A DNA stretch of 64,000 nt from Agrypnia vestita (lineage: Eukaryota; Arthropoda; Insecta; Trichoptera; Phryganeidae): assembly GCA_016648135.1 (NCBI GenBank), contig JADDOH010000137.1, forward strand, positions 62,001 through 126,000, given 5' to 3'. Within the stretch, counting starts at the first letter, position 1. Every line of letters starts with the position of its first letter. The notes under the pieces are model-generated. The model worked only from the letters and a program-made list of their open reading frames with translations, ran no database searches and had not been told where the DNA came from. Below are positions 30,757 to 42,653 of the stretch, piece after piece. The position numbers and the translations under genes were made by a program.

Positions 30757-32480
30757 GTAAGTAGGTGCGGACGAGCCTTTATTGTTCGTGAAACGTAGAG
30801 GTATGCCGCGCGTGTGACGCGTGCTTTACCTTTATTTTGACATAATCGGACGAATCGCCGACGCGGCCCAGCAGCGGATCTGGCCAATGAAAGGCGTCCT
30901 GAGATGGTAGACTTTGACTTTTACACGCAAGTTGGAATCAAAGATGGCGGGAGAGAGAGGATTTTTAGCGAGACAAATTGGAGAGCGGCCTTGAGTTTTC
31001 AGCCTTGAAATCGGTCGAAGGGCTTGTCGAAGGAAGTCCGAAATAAGGAAGATAATTTAACAGGACCGAGGAAAAAGCCGTAGGGTTATAATAATTCAAA
31101 GGAGATTTGGAACAGTGAACAGATAAGCATTTCCAATATTATTCATTTCTATTGCCGTTTATGTGTATTCTATTTGGAACTTTGTATTGCTAAACGCGTA
31201 TCGGATTTGATATATAGTAAATCGTAATTTTGCGGCTGGTGATGGTCCAGCCGGTGATTTTTCATAATAATTATGTAATTTTATCTATAAAGTATAAATA
31301 TATACTAAAAGTATCTTTTTGCAAAGGAATTTTTGTATTATCTATACTGGCGATTGAATACACAGATTTCTATATGATTTGCCTAGTAGCAGTATGATAA
31401 TTGTTGTATTGCGTGGGTGGTGCACAGTCCGGTCTTCAGCTAAGGATCACATTTATATTATCTATTACGGTTAATTATTTTTTTACTATCGAAATGTGTT
31501 ATTTTGGGAATATTTGAGATCGCGAATTATGTGTAATTAATATCACGGTTGTCAGTGTGATATAAATTCAAATCGTTCGAGAAATTTCCTCCAAATAATA
31601 TATTTTAAAATGCATCTGGATTTTATATTTATTTTATTGTAACATGAATGTGTGGTTTATTGGACTCGTTACATGTTTGTATTGCGTATCATTAGGCAAT
31701 CGTTTTAAACACGATTTGTTCCTATCAAGTTCCTATAAAGACGTATTTCGAATTGTACATATTGTATCTATTTAGATTTAGTCGCATTTATTAATTCTAG
31801 AAAGAGTTTTCGTATTGACGCTAGGCTTCATTATGAGACGAGAATAGTCCAAACGGGGTCGCGTTTAATATTTATTATTCCGGATTTAAAAGGAGATTTG
31901 GAGCAGTATGAAAAATAAATAAAATTAAAATATTATTAATTATTTGGAATAGCGTTTTACTTGATAAAATTGCAGAGGATGTTTACGAGTGTCGGATTTT
32001 AATGTTTGTGCAATATGGTTTGCGCTAAAAATTATTCTGCTTCGAATACAAGATATTATTTACAGGTCAGCCTGGCATATGAATAAAAATTGTTATACTA
32101 CCGCCATCTAGCGAACTCAAACATGACTGTAATAATAATTATCTTTCGATATATTGCTACGCCTTTTTAATAATACATGGTTGCATTTTATAGTGATTGT
32201 CAGACGTACGTATTTAGGGGGAAGGGTTTGTTCAGGGGTAGTTAACCTTCGGTCTTCCGTAATCGCGATAGTTATTCATATGACATTGTTTAGGTTAGAT
32301 TCTAGTTTGAAGAAAACACCACAGATGGTGCGATATTCTATTTGATTACGTCCCACATGGGGCAGCATCACGTGACCTTGACCGACGGCGCGCCGCTCCG
32401 AGGTACGCATTTGGAGATCTGGTTTGGTGGAGATTTAGAACACTATGAAAATAGATACCATAGTTATTTACTTATATGAC
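30757..32480 (+). mobile_element. Family D LTR-like repeat, plus-strand copy
   Basis: Starts GTAAGTAGGTGCGGACGAGC and CCTTTATTGTTCGTGAAACG. Further matches to the inverted copy at 51720-53508 include TCCGGTCTTCAGC, CACATTTATATTATCTAT, TTTATTTTGGGAA-like and TAATTAATATCACG, so the two are homologous over at least 800 bp with rearrangement. A motif AAAGGAGATTTGGAACAGT recurs near 31098, 31890 and 32430, showing internal duplication. No coding sequence. It is probably a long LTR or untranslated part of a large retroelement. Confidence 0.5.
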
Positions 32481-32582
32481 AGATTGTTTTGTTTTATTCA
32501 TTTAATATAAATAATATCATACTTTTACGAGTTACCGTAGTTATTTACCTATATGATTTTATTATTGTGAGTGAAGCAACGA

Positions 32583-32900
32583 ATGCTACTTTCGCGAATG
32601 CGAGTGTCAAGCTTACTATTCGGTGAATACGAATGCGAATATTTCCACCAGGTGGGGGAACTTAAACATACTTGTAAATATAATTACCTTGATGCAACGA
32701 ATACTACTTTCACGAATACGAATGTCAGGCCTACTATTCGGTGAATACGAATGCGAATATTTCCACCAGGTGGGGGAACTTAAACGTACTTGTAAATATA
32801 ATTACCTTGATGCAACGAATACTACTTTCACGAATACGAATGTCAGGCCTACTATTCGGTGAATACGAATGCGAATATTTCCACCAGTCGGCGGGACGCA
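32583..32900 (+). repeat. tandem array, unit 118 bp, nearly three copies
   Basis: The unit contains TATTCGGTGAATACGAATGC and TTTCCACCAGGTGGGGGAAC. Units start near 32583, 32701 and 32819; the last diverges after CCACCAG. The period is not a multiple of three, so the short open frames inside are not a gene. Confidence 0.85.
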
Positions 32901-32949
32901 AGCATACTTGTAATTATATTGTTTATGTCTGCATGTGATATCACTATAC

Positions 32950-34010
32950 GGCGTAGATGAACTAGTTTGAAGGGGTTTATGTTCTGTATGTGCTCGGCGT
33001 AGAGGGAATAGTCTTTTTGTTTCTAGGATCTAATACAGTTTTACAGGCGCTGATATTGAAATATATATATACAAGGAAAACACTATTTTGGGAATCATTA
33101 ACTGGAAGGCAGATATTGTAGTACACACACACACACACACAAGGATGACGTTATTTTAAATACATGACTGGAAAACTGTTGTTGGGAAACACATACAAGG
33201 AGAACATCATTTGGAGGCGTTGCTGGAGGATATGGGCAGTTTGCAGAGAACTTCAACTTCTGTCAGCTAAGGACTTTTACTATTACTATTCTTTCGCCTT
33301 TTTGTATAACCGTGGATGAACTAGATTGAAGGGGCTTATGTTCTGTATGTGCTCGGCATAGAGGGAATAGTCTTTTTGTTTCTAGGATCTAATAAATTTT
33401 TGCAGGCGCTGATATTGAAATATATATATATACAAGGAAAACACTATTTTGGGAATCATTAACTGGAAGGCCGATATTGTAGTACACACACACACAAGGA
33501 TGACGTTATTTTAAATACATGACTGGAAAACTGTTATTGGGAAACACATACAAGGAGAACATCATTTGGAGGCGTTGCTGGAGGATATGGGCAGTTTGCA
33601 GAGAACTTCAACTTCTGTCAGCTAAGGCATTTTACTATTACTATTCTTTCGCCTTTTTTTATAACCGTGGATGAACTAGATTGAAGGGGCTTATGTTCTG
33701 TATGTGCTCGGCGTAGAGGGAATAGTCTTTTTGCTTCTAGGATCCTATACAGTTTCACAGGTGCTGATATTGATATATATATATACAAGGAAAACACTAT
33801 TTTGGGAATCATTAACTGGATGGCAGATATTGTAGTACACGCACACACAAGGATGACGTTATTTCAAATACATGACTGAAAAGCTGTTATTGGGAAAACA
33901 CATACAAGGAGAACATCATTTGAAGGCGTTACTAGAGGATATGGACAGTTTGCAGAGAACTTCAACTTCTGTCAGCTAAGGACCTTTTACTATAACTATT
34001 CTTCTTATCA
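32950..34010 (+). repeat. tandem array, unit about 355-360 bp, three copies
   Basis: Units start near 32951, 33309 and 33669. Landmarks are GTTCTGTATGTGCTCGGC, TATATATACAAGGAAAACAC, a variable (AC)n, and CATACAAGGAGAACATCATT. The (AC)n length differs between units (longest at 33123-33141). The copies are very similar, so the array is young or homogenised. Confidence 0.85.
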
Positions 34011-34094
34011 TTTTTTGAACGTGGTGCTTGTATGCAAAACTTAAACATATTTAAAATTACAATTGAAAAGAATCTAAACATTGTAAAATTTGCT

Positions 34095-34690
34095 AATGGA
34101 AGGAAAGAGGTCGGGATTCATTGACGCTGTGATGATCAATATGTTATGACACGCCAGGTGGGCGTACCACATGGGCATCTTAACGCATACCATCCTTATT
34201 ATAGGAGGCTCCGGCTCAAGAATATGCGGTTGTTTCCTATAGCTCGGCGTCGAGAACTCACCCGTAACACGCTGGTGGGAAGCATCTCAGCGATTGATCG
34301 TCGCGGGGCTATTGATTTCAAACCTCTATGTTCTGAATGCAGGAGTGACAGCTTTTTCTCCATCATTTACATTCTAATTTATACTGTACTAAAAATAGTT
34401 TCAACACCCATCACCAATTTGATTATCGTGACTGACAGAATTGATTATGAAAGGAGGGAGATCGGGGTTCTTTCGCATCGTGGCGATCAAAGCGTCGTGA
34501 CATGCCAGGTGGGCGTACAACATGGGCAGCTTAACGCATACCATCCTTATAATAGAGAGGCTACGGCTCAAGAATATGCGGCTGTTTCCTATAGCTCGTC
34601 ATTGAGAACTCACCCGTAACACACTGGTGGGATGAATCTTGATGCTTGGTCGTCCTCGGTGTCATCGAATCCAGATCTCCATGGTTATAT
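34095..34690 (+). repeat. tandem duplication, unit about 355 bp
   Basis: GCCAGGTGGGCGTACCACAT and the following TTAACGCATACCATCCTTAT through ACTCACCCGTAACACGCTGG recur at about 34505-34625. The unit length is close to that of the preceding array, but the sequence differs. A 157-codon plus-strand open frame (34146-34619) spans both units. I recognise no domain in it and do not call it a gene. Confidence 0.7.
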
Positions 34691-36250
34691 CTTGAATAAA
34701 AGCTGATTTATTTGAACGACTATCCTGATCGGGAATGCAAGCTGACACCTCACCATGACACATCATTCATCATCTTTACTATAATGCTGTATATCAGGAG
34801 CCTTTCGGAGCCCTTCTCCTCTGGCACAGGACATACATATCAGGAACCCCGCAATTAACCATAACATTCACTCTGGAATACTATCTCTTTAATATCTTTA
34901 GTCAATTAGACTACACCGTGGGATCAATCACATCAATTATAATTGGCGATGCTAACATGGCTCTGTCTGACGCACTCAGGGATGAGTCTTTTCCAGTCAA
35001 CCAGTTAGTTCATTCAGCCCTTTTATCAACAGTAAACATCATAATAATCCGGCCTATGTAGCCGCGACGTGGGATCCCCATCATTATACACCAGTCAATT
35101 TGACTGCCCCGCGGGACAATATACAAACCTTAATATCAGACGCGGGATTTCTTCCTGATATGTTTGTCGCCATGAGGACGAGGACGCTGAATGGATCCCA
35201 ACAGAGGCAACAGAGTCTCGGGTTGGTTTTGGTCTGCAGCTTAGTGTGGGAGGTTATGTCTAAACAGGAGTTAACCACCGGATGCGGCGATGCTCTGGGG
35301 CCGTATCCCCCTCCCCCCAATGGGGGGGGGGGCATCTAGAATCCACGTTTGAACAGAAGTGGTTAGACACTTCTTAAATTTCACTTACAAAACTGTATCT
35401 TCCATTCCCTTAGAATCTCGGGCTGTCATAATGTCAGACAAAGCTTACCCCGAGCCTCTGGATGCGCCTTAGTTGTTATAATTATGTTTATCTTCTCTCA
35501 CTATGTACTGTGTACAGATTGAGCAGATCGGACAACGTGGAACGTGCTATCGGTAAGTTTCTTACTTGTGTCTTTGAATATAACGTATGCTATTATATCT
35601 TGTAAATCTGTCATAAAGGGGTACCGCGTGTGGTTGTGCTAACACTGTTCTAAGCTGCTATTATGAGGTATTGATAATCAAGACGGACGGAATCTTAAGT
35701 GCGTGCCGTTAACTTGGCAACGATTGTAATGTTTTATATTTCAGTACTTTAACCCCGGTGGTATTATAGTTATGACGGTACAATGTAAGGAAGTTTTGCT
35801 ACTAGCGTTTATTCCTCGGCTACGCCGCATATAATAGACTTTTAGGCCGACTCAGGACGTGGACGATATCGGCTATCTCTCGTATAGGCGAAACTGTAGA
35901 GTTCTAGAGCGGTTTCTAGAAGGGCCCAATGTAATTTCGGAAATATGTTTTATGTCTCTGGCATTTCGCCTGTAAGTATTTGAAGATAATACGTGGATTT
36001 CGTGTCGATAACGGTTAGGCGTTCTATCATCTTTAGTAAATGAATCCGTTATGTTAATTATGAGTACGGATTAGTTACGTGCGTTTGTTATTTCCATAGT
36101 TAGGTAAAATCAGTTCTATCTTAGTCTAGTCGCGTTAATAATAATACGAATCTTACCACATATCAAAAGAATTTTGGATAGCTACGAACACAACGGAGGG
36201 GGAATTTTCCTAACCACTAGATAGATCACGACTGGCCAAATTTGAAAATA
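34691..36250. other. unassigned, probably the rest of a large repeat unit
   Basis: It is more GC-rich and complex than average. It contains CCCCCTCCCCCCAATGGGGG at about 35310 and a 79-codon frame with a mirror frame on the other strand (35084-35339); neither is recognised. No LTR or polymerase signal seen. Confidence 0.3.
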
Positions 36251-36550
36251 TAAATTCTTAACAAAAAAAAATATAATATTAGCTTTCATGTAAATGTACT
36301 TCCGAAGTTCTAAGTTCGACTTAAGTTTTCATCTAGTAGCTTAAAGCATAAAAGGTGTGCTTAAAAGTCACAAAATTCGTAATAAAGCTCAATTCGGTAG
36401 CTTAAAGTCTCAAGCTTTGGGCTTTTGTAAACTTATATATTATTAAACTTTATAGTTAGGTATTTAGCTTAGGTAGTCAGTCAGATTACGTTACAGTACT
36501 CTCGTATTTGTCTATCCAACAATGGTAAGGTGCGAGAACGAAGCAACAAG

Positions 36551-36916
36551 CTGTCATGTAATTAGGATAAATTATACAAGTCTCACAGATACGAAGCTAT
36601 TTATATATAAGAAACGTGAATGGAAGTCTTTTATACGATGTCCCAGGGATTACAACCTGTATGAGCTGGCTTAAGTGATTACTGTACACAATGCAACGTT
36701 CACTAATTCCGTCTAAGAACATCCACACATTATCAAATTTTTGAAAGTTCTATATATAGAACATAGGTTCTTTATATAGAACATATACCTATATTCCAAA
36801 TCAAGGAATTTTTCGTATATTTCAATGTTATATGCCAAAAATATTAACAGATGTCTCTTCCTCTGGGGACGAAATCCAGCAACTGTGTTCTTAGAACATA
36901 CTTTCATATAAAATTT
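36551..36916 (+). mobile_element. Family A TIR element (A6)
   Basis: It has the body and the right terminus (GACGAAATCCAGCAACTGTG, then TTCTTAGAACATACTTTC). It is the longest copy along with A1, and the two align across most of their length. No ORF. Confidence 0.65.
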
Positions 36917-37639
36917 TGTTAAGCTTTCATATCTTTCGTGCCGTGATTCGTGTTAGGTACTGTGAAATAACAAGAAAAACGCAAATATAACGATGTGAAA
37001 ACATTTTTATTTTGTTATTTTTGCTATTTTATTTTGCCTCTTTTAAATGCATCGCCTAACACCAGCCGTCCAGTGTTATAGTACCTGGTTTGGCCGATAT
37101 GTTGATGGAGGGGAAGCAGGAGGTGTGGCTGATTTGGACCACGATTGAGATAAACATCTGCCTATCCTCATCATTCCTGTTCTTTTTGCTTCTTTGAATC
37201 TGTAGCTAAAAATCAACATCTCTAAAAATCTCATCCACCTTTTTGTCGCAATCACCTATATACAGGCAATCACCACAAATGTAACAGTGCAGTTGTTTAC
37301 GATCTCATCGATATTTAATATGTCTGCATCGATTGATATGAACGTTTTTTTCCACCGCATCTTGAAACAATTTGTGGTCTCATTCATTTCTTACCCGCAT
37401 CTATAATTAGTGAAATTGATTGAATTATGTTCACAGAGGAGAAATAGCGGAATTCTGTTGATCTCGATTATCATTCTCGCCATCAAAGGTAAGGAAGGCT
37501 TAATTCCTTTTGTAGTCAGATTTGCCATCATCTTGAATCTATTTTTTCCTCTGTTACGCAAACATATTGCGCGCATTCAGTACCCATTTGGAACACCATT
37601 AATAAATTAAAAATCGAAGTAGAGACAATAATAAGAATA
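36917..37639. other. unassigned sequence
   Basis: Complementary short open frames at 37391-37610. No support for a gene. Confidence 0.3.
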
Positions 37640-37760
37640 TAAAAATATAATATATGGGAAATTAATAAATAATTAAGTACTAACATGAAAACAAATTTAA
37701 AAGTTAACTATTTGTAAAAAAAACTGATTATTTATTATATTTAATTTACTATTTACAAAA
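37640..37760 (-). mobile_element. Penelope-like fragment (family P2), diverged
   Basis: ATATGGGAAATTAATAAATA and TTAACTATTTGTAAAAAAAA match 7190-7290. The hammerhead part is absent. Confidence 0.4.
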
Positions 37761-38585
37761 TTTCTAATTTATCAAACTGTAATTCTATATAATTTGTATG
37801 TACAATTTATATACCCTTATAAATATATATTTATCTTTACAAATCAATTTTTTTAATCATTCTTATCCTTATTATTTAAAAAATAATTTTTGAAATTTAT
37901 TTTCAGTGTAGAAAGCTGGTTGAATAGATAATATTAATTATTTTTCTAGCATTAGCACAAGTAATTGCAAAAAATACATGAACTTTTTCATAATGCTCAT
38001 TTTTAATTATGAACACAATTAATAGTGTGCACACTTTTGTATTTCAATTTTTATCGTTTCCACTCAGCTTAAAATAATAATAAATACAATTCATTAAACC
38101 ATCCTTCTCAGTTGCCATATTAAATAATAATTTGACATTTTGTTAACACCTAATATCACAGTTGAAATAATGAACAAATCATGTCGAAAATGATATAAAG
38201 AATATATGTAGTTATTCGCTTTACATAAATGTTGAAAGTTCTCGAGTTCTAGCTAGTCGAAAAGTTGGTGAAAAATTAATACGATTCCACCACAACCAAC
38301 AGACAAAGAAAGTCAAATAAAAGCATGTAATAAATACATGTACGAAGGGAAGTCCAGTCAATAATATTAATTCATATCCACTTCATTATAATTTTCAATA
38401 TCATAGATTAAGATAGTATAAATTGTTGCTAAAATTGATGTGCGCTATGTTATAAAATAGAGTGCGTACGCAAATAATTACAGCATAGATCGATTGTACG
38501 TAAGCACTTAAATAGTAAAATAAGCACTATTCCATAAATTTTAGGTGTTAACTTGAATATCTCGCGGAAAGCAAAAAATCTTTTT
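37761..38585. other. unassigned AT-rich sequence
   Basis: Nothing supported. Confidence 0.3.
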
Positions 38586-38589
38586 TTAA

Positions 38590-39070
38590 GAAATATGGAT
38601 GTAAAGATGCCGCTATCGCCTTTTCTGCCGTTTCTAAAATTAATATATACATGGACTCATCGTAGACACCAGTTACAGGCGATCAGATGTTACAAGGGTG
38701 GAGGCTACCCGGAGCAAGTTTGTACGAGTGCTCGGTTGGGGTGCGGGCGCGGGACGAGACACGGAGGGTGAAGCCGCACCAACATGTGACATGTGTTGAC
38801 AAGCATGAAATGAAAAAGTGGATGGCGTCGATACACGGACGACGCCATCTGAAAGGGGACGCTGGAAAATTCGCCATATTCAGGGGATGATACCTCCCGA
38901 AATGGCTCACGAAGTTAAGTTTGTCGATGGAATAATAAATATTAAAGTAGGAAAGATGTCGAAAATGATTAAGGGAAATAGTCATTTTATTCGCCTGTCG
39001 TGGGGGCTCTTTTTGAGAGAAATTTCAAGAAAATCGAAATGATAAAACTTCACAAAGGAGCCCCGCTTCG
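38590..39070. other. complex, repeat-free patch: candidate conserved non-coding element
   Basis: Higher GC than its surroundings, with overlapping open frames on both strands (up to 100 codons) that conflict and show no family features. It contains an imperfect palindrome CAACATGTGACATGTGTTG at about 38781. A non-coding regulatory segment is the simpler reading. Confidence 0.3.
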
Positions 39071-39356
39071 AGTATTAATGAAAAACCCTTTCGGTGTTCT
39101 AGTTTCTTCTCATTTTCTCAACGAATTTAATAATGATTATTTGAAATTATTTTTTATGTAACGTATTCCAGGTTAGTAAATCCATACAATAACATTTTGA
39201 TTTACGTCCACATATAGTTATAATACTGTTTTATTTTAACTAAATTAAACTTTTTTATTTTCTTCTTCTTATGGTGCCATCTCCTATCGGATGTCGGCGA
39301 TCATTCTGGTAATTTTTTATTATTTTTATTTTATGATTTTTTATTTTAGCTGATTT

Positions 39357-39720
39357 ATTAATTTAACTAATTAATGCACACACGTTTAGTTTTATTTATT
39401 ACTACTGTAGTTTTGAGAGGAGCAGCTTCTCTCAGCATAAGGTGTAATTAATAACTAACCTTAATAACTTATTCGAGTCGCCTATTAATATTAGTATAAT
39501 TAGAGGAAATACATTAAGGATCGACTCGAACACGAAGACAAAATTTTCGTATTTAGGTTAGTTAATAATAACACCTGGTGATAAGAGGGACTCCTCTTCT
39601 CGAGACTATTGTACTGATAAATATAACATTTATAAATGTAAGTGTGTATTACAAAGTTTAATTTAGTGTAAATTAAAATAACCATGTTGCACCCAAATAA
39701 AGTGCCATAACTATCAATAA
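39357..39720. repeat. head-to-head pair of PLE 3' ends, unit 1
   Basis: The left arm (minus strand, 39357-39460) and the right arm (plus strand, 39557-39660) each carry GGTTAGTTA, an ACACC boundary, a stem II hairpin (GAGAG...CUCUC or GAGGG...CUUCUC), then CTA...G and the PLE terminal GTGTGTATTAC-like sequence found at 13381-13400. Hammerhead cores are decayed (CUUAUGC and AAAA on the left; CUGGUGA and GAGA on the right). TTCGAGTCG and CGACTCGAA extend the symmetry into the centre. Confidence 0.6.
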
Positions 39721-39849
39721 TATTAAATTTAACTTGTTTATTCATTTCAAAATTTAGAAATAAAATATTGATTAAACTTATGAAAGCATTTATTTTAATA
39801 TTATTACTTAATATGAAAGTTTGTAGTGCAACACATTAATTTTCACTAA

Positions 39850-40115
39850 ACTATACCCACGTTTAGTAATTTTGTCATTCATATAGTTACGTGAGGAGCA
39901 GTCCCTCTCAGCATCAGGTGCAACAAATATGACATTATGATTTATTAGTTATTAGTTATTTATTACCTAATGAGTTTTTAATTACACCTGACGGTGACAA
40001 GGATGGATCATCTCAAAAAATAGGGGTTCCAATATAAATCAACGTGAAGTTTAGTAAATATTAAAATAATCATGATGCACCACAAAGTAACTGCCATTAT
40101 TAAGTTGATAACCTA
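39850..40115. repeat. head-to-head pair of PLE 3' ends, unit 2
   Basis: The same arrangement again: minus-strand CACCUGAUGCUGAGAGGGAC...CUCC at 39890-39920, and plus-strand ACACCTGACGGTGAC at 39984. Outer flanks CACGTTTAGT on the left and TTAAAATAA..CATG.TGCACC on the right match those of unit 1, so the whole structure is a diverged tandem duplicate about 480 bp away. Confidence 0.55.
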
Positions 40116-40149
40116 ACTAGATAATGGATGAGGTTACATAATTCGAATT

Positions 40150-40625
40150 TTAGGAACAATATGATGACTTACATATTCTGAAGAAAGTGAAAGAAGCAGT
40201 ATAATATTTTAGATATTCTGAAGAAAGTGAATGAGGCAATATGATGTCTTTGATATTCTGAGGAAAGTGGAGGATGCAGTATGATTGATGTTTGAAATAT
40301 TCTGAGGAAAGTGAATGAGGCAATACGATATCTTTGATATTCTGAGAAATGTGGAGGATGCAGTATGATTGATGTTTGAGATATTCTGAGGAAAGTGAAT
40401 GAGGCAATATGATATCTTTGATATTCTGAGGAATGTGGAGGATGCAGTATGATTGATGTTTGAGATATTCTGAGGAAAGTGAATGAGGCAATATGATGGA
40501 TGTCTTTGATATTCTAAGGAAAGTGGAGGATGCAGTATTGAGATATTCTGAGGAAAGTAGAGAAGGCAGTATACTGTCTTAAATATTCTAAGGAAAATAA
40601 AGGGAGACACACAGCTAAGATAGAT
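40150..40625. repeat. minisatellite with higher-order unit of about 84 bp
   Basis: GATATTCTGAGGAAAGTG recurs about every 40-44 bases. Two subunit types alternate: GGAGGATGCAGTATGATTGA and AATGAGGCAATATGAT. The GGAGGATGCAGTATGATTG subunit returns at about 40268, 40352 and 40437. Translated frames (for example 40150-40491, minus) are repetitive by-products. Confidence 0.85.
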
Positions 40626-40851
40626 GAGACCCGTCGGCACATCACCTTACACAAGATTACAGAATAATGATCAAGAGAAAAAATCAAAACATAGATATGG
40701 GTATATTCTTATGATGGACCTGCAAGAGGTAGGTATCAGCTGGACCACAATTACGACACCAAAGGATTGATGTTCTGTACTGATTGCGGTCACGCGCTTC
40801 TGAATTTTGAAAATTTATGAAAATTACATATTTTAAATTTAAGTATTTATA

Positions 40852-42137
40852 TTAGGTCTTTACATATGAAATTGGCGTTAAGTATGGGAGGAACATAAAG
40901 CCGATTTATTTTTATTATAATATATTTATTTAATCAAAGTATGTACCATTGCTATCTATGCACTTTTGCCATCTCATAGGTAGTTCATCGATCCCCTTAC
41001 TAAAAAAAACATTCGGACGGGAATCAATAAAATCTTTGAAGGCGGTTTGGACTGCCCCATCGGAGTTGAATTTTTTCCTTTGCAAGAAGTTATCCAAATT
41101 TCGAAAAAAATGGTAATCTGTTGGGGCAAGGTCCGGAGAGTACGGTGGATGTCTTAGACATTCCAATTGAAGCTCCTCTAATTTGGTAGCCGTCTGTTGT
41201 GCAGTGTGTGGTCTAGAGTTATCATGAAGCAGCAGTGGCCTAGAGCGATTAACCAGCCTCGGTTGTTAGCAGCTAGCTTTTCCATCATGGTTTGCAGTTG
41301 CTGACAATAGACATCTGCCGTAATCGTCTGGCCAGATTTAAGAAAGCTGTAGTGAACGACACCAGCACTAGTCCACCAAACGCTCACAAGTAACTTTTTT
41401 GGAGTCAATTTTCGCTTGGGGCATGGTTTGGCTGGTTCGGCAGGGTTCAGCCATTGCGATGGGCGCTTCCGATTATCGTACAGGATCCACTTTTCATCAC
41501 AGGTAATGATTCGATTTAAAATCCCTTCATTATTGTGCCGGTTGAGTAGTGCAACGCAGCAGTCAACGCGCGTTTGTTGATTTGCTTCACTCAATTCGTG
41601 AGGTACCCACCTTTCAAGCTTTTTCACCTTACCAATTTGCTTCAAGTGGATTAAAACAGTTTTATGACTAACACCGCAGCCTGCAGCTAACTCGGATGTG
41701 GTTTGCGATGGATCCGCCTTCCACAATAGCCTTCAACTCTTCATTTTCAACTTTGGTCTCCGGCCGTCCACGGGGCTTGTTCTGCAGATCGAAATTTCCA
41801 GGACGAAAACGTTGGAACCAAAAACGCACTGTGTTTTCTTTTGCGGCACCGTCGCCATACACATCATTAATCCTTCGAGCCGTTTTTGCAGCACTGGTGC
41901 CACGGTGGAACTCGTACTCGTAAATAACGCGATAATTCAAGTTTTTCATTTTGTAAACTGAGTGACGCAAAGAAAAAAACAATTGAGGAAAAAACAAATG
42001 AATTATAATTTTCAAAACACAAATACATGAGTAAATAGCTGTATAAATTTGGATTTGGAATTCCTAACCAAAGAGAAGATATTTGAGATCAAATTTGCCA
42101 GAACGGCAAAACGCCAATTTCATATGTAAGGACCTAA
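40852..42137 (-). mobile_element. mariner transposon, 1286 bp, complete ends
   Basis: Terminal inverted repeats TTAGGTCTTTACATATGAAA (40852, continuing TTGGCGTT) and TTAGGTCCTTACATATGAAA (complement of 42137 leftwards) differ at one base and are flanked by the TA target duplications at 40850-40851 and 42138-42139. The length is the usual mariner size. The transposase is inside, on the minus strand, and broken. Confidence 0.93.
40930..41949 (-). pseudogene. mariner transposase, inactivated by two frameshifts
   Basis: Reads from MKNLNYRVIYEYEFHRG (41949), with the N-terminal helix-turn-helix DNA-binding region, then a first frame break near 41710 after ELKAIVE. It continues ADPSQTTSELAAGCGVSHKT and the WVPHEL motif. 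Catalytic residues are readable: TCDEKW, then HDNSRPH and YSPDLAPTD, with 34 residues between the last two aspartates (DD34D). A second one-base break near 41265 separates the first aspartate from the other two. It ends at 40930 after GTYFD. The length corresponds to about 340 residues, normal for mariner. No internal stop other than those caused by the frameshifts was seen, so the element is fairly young. Confidence 0.9.
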
Positions 42138-42650
42138 TATTATTGTATAATTAAAATTTCAATTAACTGATTACTAAGTAAACACTGAAGTTGATTAATA
42201 AAATGAATTACCTGTTCTAAAAAATCGTTAAGGTTTGTGTATATTTTTAATGTCTCATTAAATCTTAAGATTATCTTGATTGAAGTAACTTCCATCGATT
42301 CGTTTTCAATAGGGTTTCAAAGGAATCATTATTTCTTTGTTAAAGACGAAAGAAAATGCCGGAGAAAAATAGGCATTGAACAAAGATTAGCGATATTGAA
42401 GCGGGGTATTTAATTTAGTCGAGTATTTTAGAGGATCACGATTTTAATTTGAAAATCCAAGTTCCAGCGTTTACCTTGGTAAATTTAATAAATTTTAAAC
42501 GGAAATAAAGTATCGAAAACCTATTTACATTTGAAGTAGGTTTCTGAGTTTCCTTTTATATTAATTTTGAAGAAATGAGATTTGCTTTGGTTTTGGAAAA
42601 ACTCATATCTCTGTTAAAAGATATCAATTTCCTATTGGCACTTTGAATAA
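42138..42650. other. unassigned AT-rich sequence
   Basis: Nothing supported. Confidence 0.3.
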
Positions 42651-42653
42651 TAT

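Noticed and set aside
34146..34619. 157-codon open frame, one of the longest outside the PLE and mariner
   Set aside because: It lies across a tandem duplication, shows no domain, and its two halves are out of register with the repeat units, so it is probably incidental.
32583..34690. Tandem arrays considered as a CRISPR array
   Set aside because: Units are 118 to 360 bp and contiguous, with no short repeat-spacer pattern. The genome is eukaryotic.
35084..35339. Overlapping 79- and 83-codon frames on opposite strands
   Set aside because: They mirror each other across a GC-rich stretch, without domain features.
40150..40640. Two repetitive 113- and 143-codon minus-strand frames
   Set aside because: They are translations of a minisatellite whose unit length drifts, not a repeat protein.
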